Of a stretch of 64,000 nucleotides of DNA, positions 25,155-33,915 are shown in pieces. Each line of letters opens with the position of its first letter. Positions within the stretch are counted from its first letter, which is position 1. The notes below the pieces were generated by a model. The model did no database searches, was not told the DNA's origin, and saw only the letters and a program-made list of their open reading frames with translations. Source of the stretch: Flavihumibacter profundi (GTDB lineage Bacteria; Bacteroidota; Bacteroidia; Chitinophagales; Chitinophagaceae); NCBI RefSeq assembly GCF_020076305.1, contig NZ_JAIQXE010000001.1, forward strand, positions 1,302,001 through 1,366,000, given 5' to 3'. The position numbers and the translations under genes were made by a program.

Positions 25155-26258
25155 TTATTTTTCGACTATTTTAATCCGTAAGGTTTTAGGGAAATAGATC
25201 GACTGGTTGCTGAGCACTTCATTAAAGTCAAAGCTATTTACATTATAAGTAATGCAAAGCCCATCCCCTTTCTGTTCGGGATGGGCTTTTGCCGCATACA
25301 TAAACGGCTGCTTAATTCCCGGATACTTTGGCTGGTAAAACAAATAGGGTTCCGTCCATTTGCCGCCTAAACTATCCGCCATGCGAAGGCCCAGGCTTGC
25401 TTCACCAAATCCGAAAGACTGCACCTGGATATATTTCTTCAGTTGCTTATCGTAATGAATGGAAAATTCTGTTCCACCAATAAATAATGGCTTTGGTACA
25501 GGATCTTTTTTATTCCTTTTTAGCCAATGACCCTCAATATACCAGTCGGGATTTGTGAGTTTGCCAGCATAAGCCCGTTCTATTGGCCAGCGCAGCAGGT
25601 ACACTTCATGGGTGGCGGGTTCAACGGCCCCGAAGGCATACAGGTATTTATCATCCTTAAGTACAGCAGCAGAACCAACCACCAGTCCATATGTTTCAAC
25701 GCCATCAATATATTTCATCTTCCAGTGAGAAGGACTATCGTGCGGATTATCAACAAGCGCAGCGCTCCAGCCGGCCACTTCAAAACCGAGCCCGGTTTTC
25801 ACTCCATGTATTTTCATAAGGAACACAATCAGCTTATCCCTGATCATACTTCCGTGGCCGATCCAGAACCAGTCCTTTCCCGGTAGATAGAAAAAGTCGC
25901 GGGGCTTGTTTTTTAAGTTACTCCAAAAATATGTTAGTGGAGAAGAATCTATGTTATAGCCCTTTTGAACAGCGATACTATTCCTGATCATCGTTGAAGC
26001 TGTCCTTGACCGGCTTGAATCCTTACAAATAAATCCATCACCAAACAACCAAAGCACATTTCCATTTTCAAGGTCAACGGAAGCTGCGCCGTCAGCTCCA
26101 CGCCAGGCCGGGTCTTTCCGGAAAAACTGGTCAGAAGTACCAGATGTATCAAGGATTATACTGTATTTACCGGTATCGAAATACTGGCCGTAACATATTG
26201 TATTTAATGCACAAAAAAACAATACCAGTAAGGCTGAAGTATGTTTCGGCTTATGCAT
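25155..26258 (-). CDS. Secreted DUF4185/DUF5005-like beta-propeller protein
   Basis: The 367-residue protein has a signal peptide ending near residue 24 (CYGQ) and blade-like repeats: 'GADGAASVDLENGNVLWLFGDGF' in the first blade and 'WTEPYLFYQPKYPG' in a late one. The 'WLFGD' phrase and overall length suggest the five-bladed propeller group related to sugar-acting enzymes, but no catalytic set can be assigned. ATG at 26258 was chosen over a GTG one codon upstream. It is downstream of the cytochrome c lipoprotein gene with an 18-base gap, so the two may be co-transcribed. Confidence 0.6.
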   Translation of the reverse strand: MHKPKHTSALLVLFFCALNTICYGQYFDTGKYSIILDTSGTSDQFFRKDPAWRGADGAASVDLENGNVLWLFGDGFICKDSSRSRTASTMIRNSIAVQKGYNIDSSPLTYFWSNLKNKPRDFFYLPGKDWFWIGHGSMIRDKLIVFLMKIHGVKTGLGFEVAGWSAALVDNPHDSPSHWKMKYIDGVETYGLVVGSAAVLKDDKYLYAFGAVEPATHEVYLLRWPIERAYAGKLTNPDWYIEGHWLKRNKKDPVPKPLFIGGTEFSIHYDKQLKKYIQVQSFGFGEASLGLRMADSLGGKWTEPYLFYQPKYPGIKQPFMYAAKAHPEQKGDGLCITYNVNSFDFNEVLSNQSIYFPKTLRIKIVEK

Positions 26259-26276
26259 CACTAAATGATTATTTTA

Positions 26277-28532
26277 TCATGGCTTTTTTTGATTTTTCTT
26301 CCAGTCGGTAAGTTCATCCAGTGTCCAGGCTGCTTGTCTATCCTTTGTCTTCTCCCGTATTTCCTTTACATCATCTACACTTACAACCCGGGCCTTATTG
26401 CCAAAACTATTCCGTACATAACTAAGTACTGATGCGATATATTCATCGGTATGTTCCTGCTGGGCAGGCATTACGTCGGGATATTTTTTATTATCAACCA
26501 TCCCTTTCAATCCATGCAATACAATGTTGATCAGGATATCTTTATCACCATTTACCCTGGCGGACCCTGCCAATGGCGGTGCAAGCTTTGAAGGAACGCC
26601 CTTACCATCCATACCGTGACAGGTTGCGCACAATTGTTTGAAATTGCTGGCACCATGGAAGACCAGGTCACGATCTTCACCATCCATACGCATCGTAACA
26701 GCCCTTAACTCAGCTAATGATTCATCACCTTCTTCCAGGCTCCTTGATGCTGCTTTTACAAGCAACAAATTATTAGCGTTACTGGCACGCAGTTCTTTTA
26801 ACAAGGCAATTGCCTTTGGATCTTTACTATACCTGAGTGACAGGGCCAATTGAATACGAACCCCTGGTTCCTGGTCATTTTTCAGGTCTTCCAATGCCGC
26901 TAATACTTCTGTATTATTTTTCTGGAGAAAAGATTCACTAATACGAATGGCCGCCTTCCTGATTTCCATATCGTCATCTTTTAATACAGCTAAAAGAGTT
27001 GACGGTTCAATTGCATTAAGCCCTTCAAGGGTCCATAGTGCATGCAGCCTTGAAACCGGCTCCGGTCCTTTTTTCCAGAAGGCCAGTTTCTCGCCTAATG
27101 ATCTTTGTCCCAATGCCAGTTTTTTAAGGGCCGGCACAACAGACTGATCATTATGGATCACCAGTAATTTCTGCGCGTTATCACGCCACCAACCATTTGG
27201 ATGTGACAGATAATTTACCAGCTCTTCATTGGAAGCATCCAGCAATTGCGGTTTGGGGCCTGGTTTGAAGCCATCATGCACCAGACGATAAATCCGGCCC
27301 CGGTTAATATTCAGGTCCAGTTGCTTGCGTTTAATTTGCGGATGGATATAACTATCCGGTTTCGTCCATGCGCTTTCCTGGATGATACCATGATACATAT
27401 CCACTATATACAAACAACCATCCGGGCCTGTTGCTGTATTAACGGGCCTGAAATTCATATCGGACGAAGCCAGGAACTCCCTTTTATCATAGGCGTTTTT
27501 TAATATGGCTTCCCCATTTTCATAAAACATTTTTGCCCTCCGGATCAACCTGCCCACCGGTTCACAAATAAAGAGGTCGCCCTGCAAAGAGGAAGGCAAC
27601 CGGTCTCCGCGATAAACGGACTGGCCACAGGAAGCGGTAAAATGATTCAGGGTACTGTCTGGCCGCAAACGCTCCTGTCCGCCCTGCACATCGGGAGTGC
27701 CAATAATTGGCCAGACTTCATAAAAATCACCAGCAAGTTGGTTATCCAGGTCAAGTTCCCCGTACACCGGATTTTCCTGGAAATTAAGGGCAGGCGTTTC
27801 ACCACCGGCAGAAGAGAAAAACAGCCGGCCATAATTATCATGGGTAAGCCCCCATTGTCCGCCAGGCGGACTGGATAAAGTATCCACCTTCAGTTGGCCA
27901 TTATTGTACCGATACCGGACCGGGTTACTGGTCACATAAATCCAGTTATCAATATTCCAGATGAGTCCGCTTTTCTGGTGTTCCAGGTTAGCATCATCGG
28001 GTGTATCGTTGTGATAGACCTGTGTTTTTTCATCGGCAATGCCATCCCCGTTCTTATCGCGGTAGGCATACATGTTGTAAGTATATGTTTCATTAACAAT
28101 TAACCTGTCATCTAAAGCCAGCATCATTCTTGGCAACACAAGGCTGTCAATATAAATAGTATGCTTGTCCATTGTACCATCACCATCAGTATCTTCCAGC
28201 CTTGTTATGCGGCAAATGGGAAGGCGCTCTCCTGTTCCATTAATGTCCTGCATATAGCTTCGCATTTCTGCAACATACAAACGGCCATTACCATCCCAAA
28301 CAATAGCAACGGGTTCTTGTATGACCGGCTCACTGGCCACAAGTTCAAGGTGGTAACCAGCAGGCAGTTGCATGGTTTTCATGCTTTCCGCTGGTGATAA
28401 ATAGGCTGAAGATGGATTAGGATCGATCTTTTCGGGTCTTGCGGGTGGAATTGCCTCCTGTTGCTGTTGTTTACAGGAAAAAACGACAGCAAGCAATCCA
28501 ACAAGAATGACATTACGAAGAAATAGGTTCAT
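26277..28532 (-). CDS. PVC-type dehydrogenase/propeller lipoprotein with HEAT repeats and cytochrome c domain
   Basis: The 751-residue protein starts with a lipoprotein signal ending in VVFSC (C20). Residues about 60-430 form a sorbosone-dehydrogenase-like six-bladed propeller ('AIVWDGNGRLYVAEMRSY', 'EDTDGDGTMDK', 'GPDGCLYIVDMYHG'). HEAT-like repeats follow at about 440-610, then a c-type cytochrome domain with CATCHG near residue 640 and a distal methionine candidate in 'DVMPAQQ'. It probably passes electrons from a sugar or polyol oxidation in the periplasm. The substrate is unknown. Confidence 0.85.
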   Translation of the reverse strand: MNLFLRNVILVGLLAVVFSCKQQQQEAIPPARPEKIDPNPSSAYLSPAESMKTMQLPAGYHLELVASEPVIQEPVAIVWDGNGRLYVAEMRSYMQDINGTGERLPICRITRLEDTDGDGTMDKHTIYIDSLVLPRMMLALDDRLIVNETYTYNMYAYRDKNGDGIADEKTQVYHNDTPDDANLEHQKSGLIWNIDNWIYVTSNPVRYRYNNGQLKVDTLSSPPGGQWGLTHDNYGRLFFSSAGGETPALNFQENPVYGELDLDNQLAGDFYEVWPIIGTPDVQGGQERLRPDSTLNHFTASCGQSVYRGDRLPSSLQGDLFICEPVGRLIRRAKMFYENGEAILKNAYDKREFLASSDMNFRPVNTATGPDGCLYIVDMYHGIIQESAWTKPDSYIHPQIKRKQLDLNINRGRIYRLVHDGFKPGPKPQLLDASNEELVNYLSHPNGWWRDNAQKLLVIHNDQSVVPALKKLALGQRSLGEKLAFWKKGPEPVSRLHALWTLEGLNAIEPSTLLAVLKDDDMEIRKAAIRISESFLQKNNTEVLAALEDLKNDQEPGVRIQLALSLRYSKDPKAIALLKELRASNANNLLLVKAASRSLEEGDESLAELRAVTMRMDGEDRDLVFHGASNFKQLCATCHGMDGKGVPSKLAPPLAGSARVNGDKDILINIVLHGLKGMVDNKKYPDVMPAQQEHTDEYIASVLSYVRNSFGNKARVVSVDDVKEIREKTKDRQAAWTLDELTDWKKNQKKP

Positions 28533-28583
28533 GATATGCTCAGAAATTTCAGATGAAGATATTATTAAAATCCCTACAAGCGC

Positions 28584-29831
28584 TTAGTGCAAAGAAGTTC
28601 CGGGAAAATGCTTTGCAATAGATTGCGTAATAACCCTTCTATCCTGTTCGGTTTTGGCTAACCTTAATGCATGTTCGAGGTTTTCGATGGATTTGGCTTT
28701 GTTACTATCCATATACAAATGTGCCAGCAGAGAATAATAAAGGTGGCTATGTTTAAGTTGTAATTTCTCTGCTTCAATAATGGCTTCCTGTTTTGAATTA
28801 GCTTTGGAAAGTGCGTAAGTGCGGTTTAATGCGGCAATAGGAGAATATTCCAATTGTAATAACCGGTTGTAAAGTTGTAAAATATTCTCCCATTTATTTA
28901 CTGAGTCTTCTTTTTGTGTATGCCAATAAGCTATAGCCGCTTCCAAATGATACTTTGTCACTTGTTTTCCCCTTGAGGCCTGGTTCAGATAATACTCACC
29001 TTTAGCAATTAATTCCTTATTCCACAGCTTTTCATCCTGTTCTTCGTACAATACAATCTCGCCGTTCTTGTCAATCCTCGCATCGAACCTGGAGGAATGA
29101 AAACACATTAAAGATAACAGGGCATTGGCAGCAGGCGTATTGGTATGCTGATATTCGAGAAGCATCAGATTCAGGCGCATAGCCTCCAAACAAAAATCCT
29201 TGCGTAGTGTAGTATTTTGGGAAGTTGAATAATACCCTTCACTGAAAAGCAGGTATAAAGTGGTAAGCACTGTATCAAGACGGCTGTCAATTTCAGCAGG
29301 CGGAGGCATTTCAATTTTTACTTTGCCGGCTCTTAATTTTTCCTTTGCTCTTTTTAACCTTTTGTAGATGGTTTCTTTGTTCGTCAAAAAGGCATCAGCA
29401 ATTTCTTCAACCCCAAATCCGCAAAGCAGGTTCAGGGAAAGGCCTATCTGGGCCACCGGGGAAATAGCAGGATGGCAAATGGCGAACATCATCTGCAACT
29501 GTGTGTCCCGGATATTTTCATTAGATAAATCAATTTCAATGGGATGCATAGCTGCTTGGGCATATTTCAGTGCAGGTGCAACCTTTGCATTAAACAATTT
29601 GCTGTGTCGAAGAAAATCTATGGCTTTGTTTTTTGAAACACTGTATAACCAGGCGGTTGGATTTTGCGGTATCCCTTTAAGTCCCCAGGTTTCAGCAGCC
29701 TGCAAAAATGTATCGCTTACAATATCTTCGGCAGCGTGCAGGTATTCCATCCCGAACAGCTTGGTCAATACAGCAATTATTTTTCTGTATTCCGTTCTGA
29801 ATAAATGCGGTATGAGTTCATTTTCCTGCAT
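28584..29831 (-). CDS. ECF sigma factor, ECF42-like, with C-terminal helical extension
   Basis: The 415-residue protein has sigma region 2 ('AEDIVSDTFLQAAETW', near 35-50), region 4 with a helix-turn-helix ('GVEEIADAFLTNKETIYKRLKRAKEKL', around 155-180), and a long C-terminal TPR-like part of about 230 residues ('SPIAALNRTYALSKANSKQEA'). This is the layout of ECF42 sigma factors, which use the C-terminal extension for control instead of an anti-sigma factor and are usually encoded beside DGPF proteins. A DGPF/YCII gene lies 40 bases upstream. Confidence 0.9.
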   Translation of the reverse strand: MQENELIPHLFRTEYRKIIAVLTKLFGMEYLHAAEDIVSDTFLQAAETWGLKGIPQNPTAWLYSVSKNKAIDFLRHSKLFNAKVAPALKYAQAAMHPIEIDLSNENIRDTQLQMMFAICHPAISPVAQIGLSLNLLCGFGVEEIADAFLTNKETIYKRLKRAKEKLRAGKVKIEMPPPAEIDSRLDTVLTTLYLLFSEGYYSTSQNTTLRKDFCLEAMRLNLMLLEYQHTNTPAANALLSLMCFHSSRFDARIDKNGEIVLYEEQDEKLWNKELIAKGEYYLNQASRGKQVTKYHLEAAIAYWHTQKEDSVNKWENILQLYNRLLQLEYSPIAALNRTYALSKANSKQEAIIEAEKLQLKHSHLYYSLLAHLYMDSNKAKSIENLEHALRLAKTEQDRRVITQSIAKHFPGTSLH

Positions 29832-29871
29832 AAATAAATGCCCCTGTAAATATACAAGGGCATTCCCTGTT

Positions 29872-30225
29872 TTAATTATCCATTGGGATTATCGTCCTGA
29901 TTTCTACGTTACCGCCAATATTGAGTATGGGACATCCCCTGGAAAGCTCTGCTGCTTCTTCCATGGAATCTGCCTTCAAGATAATATATCCACCGATGGC
30001 CTCTTTGATTTCAACATAGGGTCCATTAGTAATTACGTTATTCGGTTTAATGACCATTCCATCAGCTGCAAGACGGTTTCCCGGATTTGACAATTTATTC
30101 CGTGCAGCTATACTGCCGATCCAATCCTGCCATGGTTTCATCATAGCTTGCATTTGTTCCGGGGATAACGGTGGTTCTTTGCTAACATAATCCCTCCTGA
30201 ATACTAATAAAAATTCGTTCGTCAT
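29872..30225 (-). CDS. YCII-related (DGPF) domain protein
   Basis: The 117-residue protein has the DGPF/YCII ferredoxin-like fold: 'FLLVFRRDYVSKEPPLSPEQ' at the start, 'NGPYVEIKEAIGGYIILKA' in place of the DGPF loop (here N-G-P-Y), and 'AAELSRGCPIL' near the end. DGPF proteins accompany ECF42 sigma factors, and the biochemical role is not established. It sits between the VOC gene (10 bases) and the sigma factor gene (40 bases), all on the minus strand. Confidence 0.88.
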   Translation of the reverse strand: MTNEFLLVFRRDYVSKEPPLSPEQMQAMMKPWQDWIGSIAARNKLSNPGNRLAADGMVIKPNNVITNGPYVEIKEAIGGYIILKADSMEEAAELSRGCPILNIGGNVEIRTIIPMDN

Positions 30226-30235
30226 AGTTTTTGAA

Positions 30236-30619
30236 TTAATGGTTTGAATGTAATGCTACTGTATTGCCTTCAGTATCAGAAAAGAAAGCCATAAAGCCAA
30301 CTTCATCACTGATTTTTGTTTTGGGCATTAAGACTTTCCCTCCTGCCTGTTCCACTTTTCCTAGGGCATTTGCCAAATCAGGATTGCCATTCAGGTAGAT
30401 TTTCGCTCCATCCGCACTTGGTTTATTCATTGGACCCTGCACCAGGGCACCGGAAACTTTTCCGTTCATATCTTCACTGGGGAAAAAAGCCATTTGCATA
30501 CCCATCATTTCCTGCTGGTTCAGTTCTATCCCAAAAATGCTTTCATAGAATTTTTTCGCCCTGGCAATATCTGAAACAGATATTTCAAACCAATTAAGGA
30601 TGTTTTCTTTTGCTGTCAT
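30236..30619 (-). CDS. VOC family protein
   Basis: The 127-residue protein has two VOC modules: 'NWFEISVSDIARAKKFYESIF' opens the first and 'GFMAFFSDTEGNTVALHSNH' closes the second. It resembles the glyoxalase-like proteins often encoded beside DGPF and ECF sigma genes. Substrate unknown, cytosolic. It is the first gene of the VOC-DGPF-ECF42 set. Confidence 0.85.
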   Translation of the reverse strand: MTAKENILNWFEISVSDIARAKKFYESIFGIELNQQEMMGMQMAFFPSEDMNGKVSGALVQGPMNKPSADGAKIYLNGNPDLANALGKVEQAGGKVLMPKTKISDEVGFMAFFSDTEGNTVALHSNH

Positions 30620-30860
30620 TTTTTTAGGTTTAAATAATTAATGAATGTTAATAAGGTTTATGACGAATGGAATTAAAAAGATTGGACAAGCAGGGAAAGT
30701 TATTTTACAGAAATGATTATAAAATTCAGGGTAATTAAGCAGTTCCCCCAAAATATCAGAATCGGTGATTTCGGCTGTTTTTAGGGCTTCAGTCAGTCTG
30801 CCGCGGGCTGCGAATCGACTTTTCATGCCGGGGCCAGGAAGATTTGTTGGTTGGAGAACA

Positions 30861-31438
30861 CTACCCGCACCAGTACAGCCGCGTACCCACAATATTTAAG
30901 CGATCCATCTGCCGATACGGAACCATCGGGCTTAAAGTGACATCGTTAGCGCTAATAACCTTCGCCTTCGGCAGCCCTCGGATATGCTGGTCTCCCAGCT
31001 TTCTTAAGCCAATGGCTTAGTAATGGTCTGTAAGGGCATGTTACCTGCCCAAAAGGCCGGATCCCCGATCAAACGCGGCCAGAGTTTTCCAAATCTTTGA
31101 TTATCGACAAGGTCGAACGCAACCGCAGCCAAGTTCACGTCGGAAAAAACGTGGGAGTCGACCAATCCATGTTCCGGATGGACATACTACCCGAAATGGT
31201 CCTTGTGCCAAAATGCTTTGATTAATGCCTTCGCCAATTTATCCGTGTGGCCTGGCCAGGTTGGGTCGTTGCAGAAACCTCCCCTGTCAGTGTTAATTGA
31301 AAAATAGCCTGGGTAAACTCGCTTCGTAGCAGCAGGAAGAAGGTTCCTGGATATGTGCTGCTCTGTAAACATAAACCCGCCAGAAACGAAACCCATGCCA
31401 ATGATACCGGAATTGCTGAGAAAATGCCTTCGTGATTA
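30861..31438 (-). pseudogene. Decayed gene for a secreted enzyme, possibly a glycosidase
   Basis: One minus-strand frame reads as a coherent protein from 31435 down to about 30990 but is broken by TAG at 31187-31189 and TAA at 31004-31006. It opens with a Tat-like 'SRRHFLSNSGIIGMG' just after a stop, without a usable ATG, and continues with 'CNDPTWPGHTDKLAKAL', 'HPEHGLVDSHVFSDVNLAA' and 'RLIGDPAFWAGNMP'. Coding-like sequence then moves to another frame ('KAKVISANDVTLSPM') ending at a TAG at 30861. So there are at least two nonsense changes and one frameshift. The family is not certain; a six-hairpin glycosidase would suit the neighbouring GH97 gene. The stretch 30620-30860 shows nothing. Confidence 0.6.
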
Positions 31439-31463
31439 TGGACTATTGGGAAAATTCCTGACT

Positions 31464-33467
31464 TTATTGTTCAACTGGAATAAATTTTGCAGCCCAGCCT
31501 CCACCCTGGGCAAGATGAATTGTCAACACATCATTCTGTTTCACTGTTGCCACATTTCTTTTATAATCCATGCCGTTCAAATTTGCATTTAAACCATCCT
31601 GAAATATTTCCACCTGGTAGTCTTTCTTATCTAAAAAATCACACTTTATTTTAAGGGTGCGTTCATCCCAGTTGGTCATAGAACCTACAAACCAGGTATC
31701 GTTTTTCTTCCTTGCAATGGTTATGTATTGGCCGATTTTACTTTCAAGAGGATTAGTTGCATCCCACACAGTAGGTATAGATGCTAAAAAATCAAGACAT
31801 TCTGGTTCTTTATTATAGTTAGTTGGAACATCAACCATGAATTGTAAGGGTGAATAATAGATTACGTACATGGCAAGCTGATGGCATCTTGTACCCTGGC
31901 TCATTGGATGGTCTGCGACAGGGAAATAACTTCGTTTGGAAGCGTTAAACATTGCACCCGGGCCATAATCAAATGGTCCAGAAACTCCTCGCATAAATGG
32001 AATAGTCACATCATGAATTGGATTTGCCCTGAAGTCAGATTTGTCGCTTTCCGAACCCAGAACAGCCTCATAGGTAAGCAGGTTTGGGTACATCCTTGAT
32101 AATCCAGTAGGTTTTGTAGCACCATGGTATTCGAGTACCAGGTGATGACGAGCAGCTTCATCCGCAATTCTAATGTAGTCATTAATTCCTTGCTGATCAT
32201 CACGTTCGAAGAAATCAACTTTCAATCCGCTAACCCCCCATTTTTCAAACATTTCCATATTTTCATCAAGATTTTTATAAAGTGTTCTTGCCACACACCA
32301 CAATATAATTTTCTTGTTTTTTTCTTTTGAATACTTTAATAATTTTTGCAGATCAAGATTCGGATGGATTTTAGAGAAATCAAGCGGGTCACACCACCCA
32401 TAATCGACATTCACAAATTCGATATGGTGCTGAACTGCAAAATCAATATAATATTTATAGGTATCAAAATTAGTTCCGGATTTAAAATCCACACCCGAAA
32501 GAATTACCTCCTGAGGTGTTTCGGGCACCCAAATTGCATCCCACCAATCATTGATTATTTTACCGGGTTTGACCCATGAAAAATCTGTTTCCTTCTTTTG
32601 TTCTGACGCAAGAAGGTACACCAATTCATTTTTCAGTAATTCTTTTTCTGTTTCTGAAATCATGATTACCCGCCAGGGGAAACTTCGCACACCATTGGTC
32701 TTAGCAATGTAATCAGCGTTTTCTTTTATGCTTACAGACCAATAGGTATTTTCAAAATCAAATTTTAATGGATAATGTCTGAACGAACCTTGCAGGTTAT
32801 TTCCTGTAGCCGATAAATACATTCCAGGGTAATCAATCAGGTCTGATTCCGTAATTGATAGCATCGGTCCTTTATCTAACTCAATATTGATGGGTAATAT
32901 GGCAACTCTGCCAGAATCGATTTTAGAAATTGGAAGGTGGAGATAGTTTTCTTCGTATAAATAATCTTCCTTTTTCCCCATAATGAAATAGGCCTTAGGG
33001 TCATTACTGAAATTAAAAGAAGCCTCTTCGTTTTTTATTATTATTTCACTGTTGATATTCGTTAAAAACCGGTACGCTACCCCATTATTATAGGCACGAA
33101 AGCTAACCGAATAATTGTTTTTAAATTTTATAACAAGCTCATTATAATTATCCTGAACTTCGGAATTTGTTCCATAAAATGTATTTATCGTCCTATTTAC
33201 CGTATTGGATTTAAGATTTGAAACCTGTGGTTTTGCACCCAAAACTTCTCCATTATTTAATGTCATGGATATGGAAGAAGGGGTTATCAAAACTTTCCCA
33301 TCACGAAGAACTGAATAACGAATGTTTTCGCTAATGGAAATCTTCATTTCAGTTCTTTTATCAGGAGAAGTCAATGAGATCAATTTGTCGGTTGCATTTG
33401 ATGTCTGGAATGTAAAAAGCAGGAGAAAAATACAGCAAATGGTATTACTCAGATTTGAATTTTTCAT
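31464..33467 (-). CDS. Glycoside hydrolase family 97 (SusB-like) enzyme
   Basis: The 667-residue secreted enzyme has a signal peptide ending near residue 25, an N-terminal GH97 beta-sandwich, a catalytic TIM barrel ('IEFVNVDYGWCDP', 'GVSGLKVDFFERDDQ', 'LVLEYHGATKPTGLSRMYPN') and a C-terminal beta domain. GH97 includes inverting alpha-glucosidases and retaining alpha-galactosidases. The aspartate in 'GLKVDFFERDD' is the position expected for a retaining nucleophile, so the retaining branch is possible but not certain. It acts in the periplasm on oligosaccharides. The decayed gene at 30861-31438 follows on the same strand. Confidence 0.92.
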   Translation of the reverse strand: MKNSNLSNTICCIFLLLFTFQTSNATDKLISLTSPDKRTEMKISISENIRYSVLRDGKVLITPSSISMTLNNGEVLGAKPQVSNLKSNTVNRTINTFYGTNSEVQDNYNELVIKFKNNYSVSFRAYNNGVAYRFLTNINSEIIIKNEEASFNFSNDPKAYFIMGKKEDYLYEENYLHLPISKIDSGRVAILPINIELDKGPMLSITESDLIDYPGMYLSATGNNLQGSFRHYPLKFDFENTYWSVSIKENADYIAKTNGVRSFPWRVIMISETEKELLKNELVYLLASEQKKETDFSWVKPGKIINDWWDAIWVPETPQEVILSGVDFKSGTNFDTYKYYIDFAVQHHIEFVNVDYGWCDPLDFSKIHPNLDLQKLLKYSKEKNKKIILWCVARTLYKNLDENMEMFEKWGVSGLKVDFFERDDQQGINDYIRIADEAARHHLVLEYHGATKPTGLSRMYPNLLTYEAVLGSESDKSDFRANPIHDVTIPFMRGVSGPFDYGPGAMFNASKRSYFPVADHPMSQGTRCHQLAMYVIYYSPLQFMVDVPTNYNKEPECLDFLASIPTVWDATNPLESKIGQYITIARKKNDTWFVGSMTNWDERTLKIKCDFLDKKDYQVEIFQDGLNANLNGMDYKRNVATVKQNDVLTIHLAQGGGWAAKFIPVEQ

Positions 33468-33915
33468 TGAGTACTATTTAGTGTCAAGAAATTTTAATTT
33501 AAAATATGGAATGCTGCATTTTCTTTGCTTTGCCCTATACATATATGACATTGAAAATATAATGCATAAGTTAACAATTAAAAGTCAGATTAATAGTCAG
33601 CCTGATCTGCTTTTCACTGAAGCGAATAGCTCTTATTACAGCGTCTTGCTTTCCCCGTTATGAAATCATCCGGCATTATCTTTTTCCAGGGATACCTAAT
33701 GCAAATAATTTATCAGGAAATTATTTATAAACAGTAAACGAATTATGTATAAAATCATTTAAAATTCCTGGTCCTTGGGGGAAAAAGGCTCGGGTATCGG
33801 GCAAAGAGATGTGTTGTTGCCTGTGACAGGCAAGCTGAGGTGACAACATTGCCAGGCCGCCTGAATAGTGAATTATTCCGGAATGGTTGTTACAAGTTCA
33901 ACATCAGCCGGATGA
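33468..33915. other. Non-coding interval upstream of the GH97 gene
   Basis: These 448 bases hold no convincing gene on either strand. All frames are short or broken, and the only longer frame (33322-33663, plus) runs antisense into the GH97 gene. The interval contains a perfect 17-base palindrome at 33817-33833 and presumably the GH97 promoter, which I could not place. Confidence 0.6.
33817..33833. promoter_or_regulatory. Perfect 7-3-7 palindrome, possible operator
   Basis: TTGCCTG, a three-base centre TGA, then CAGGCAA forms a perfect inverted repeat in otherwise non-coding sequence. No T run follows on either strand, so it is not a normal terminator. It lies about 350 bases upstream of the GH97 start. 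A binding site for a dimeric regulator is possible but unproven. Confidence 0.3.

Noticed and set aside
30638-30892. 84-codon minus-strand frame
   Set aside because: It starts inside the decayed gene in a different frame and continues into non-coding sequence. No homology-like pattern was seen.
33322-33663. 113-codon plus-strand frame
   Set aside because: Its first half is antisense to the GH97 signal peptide and the rest is AT-rich intergenic sequence; composition is not protein-like.
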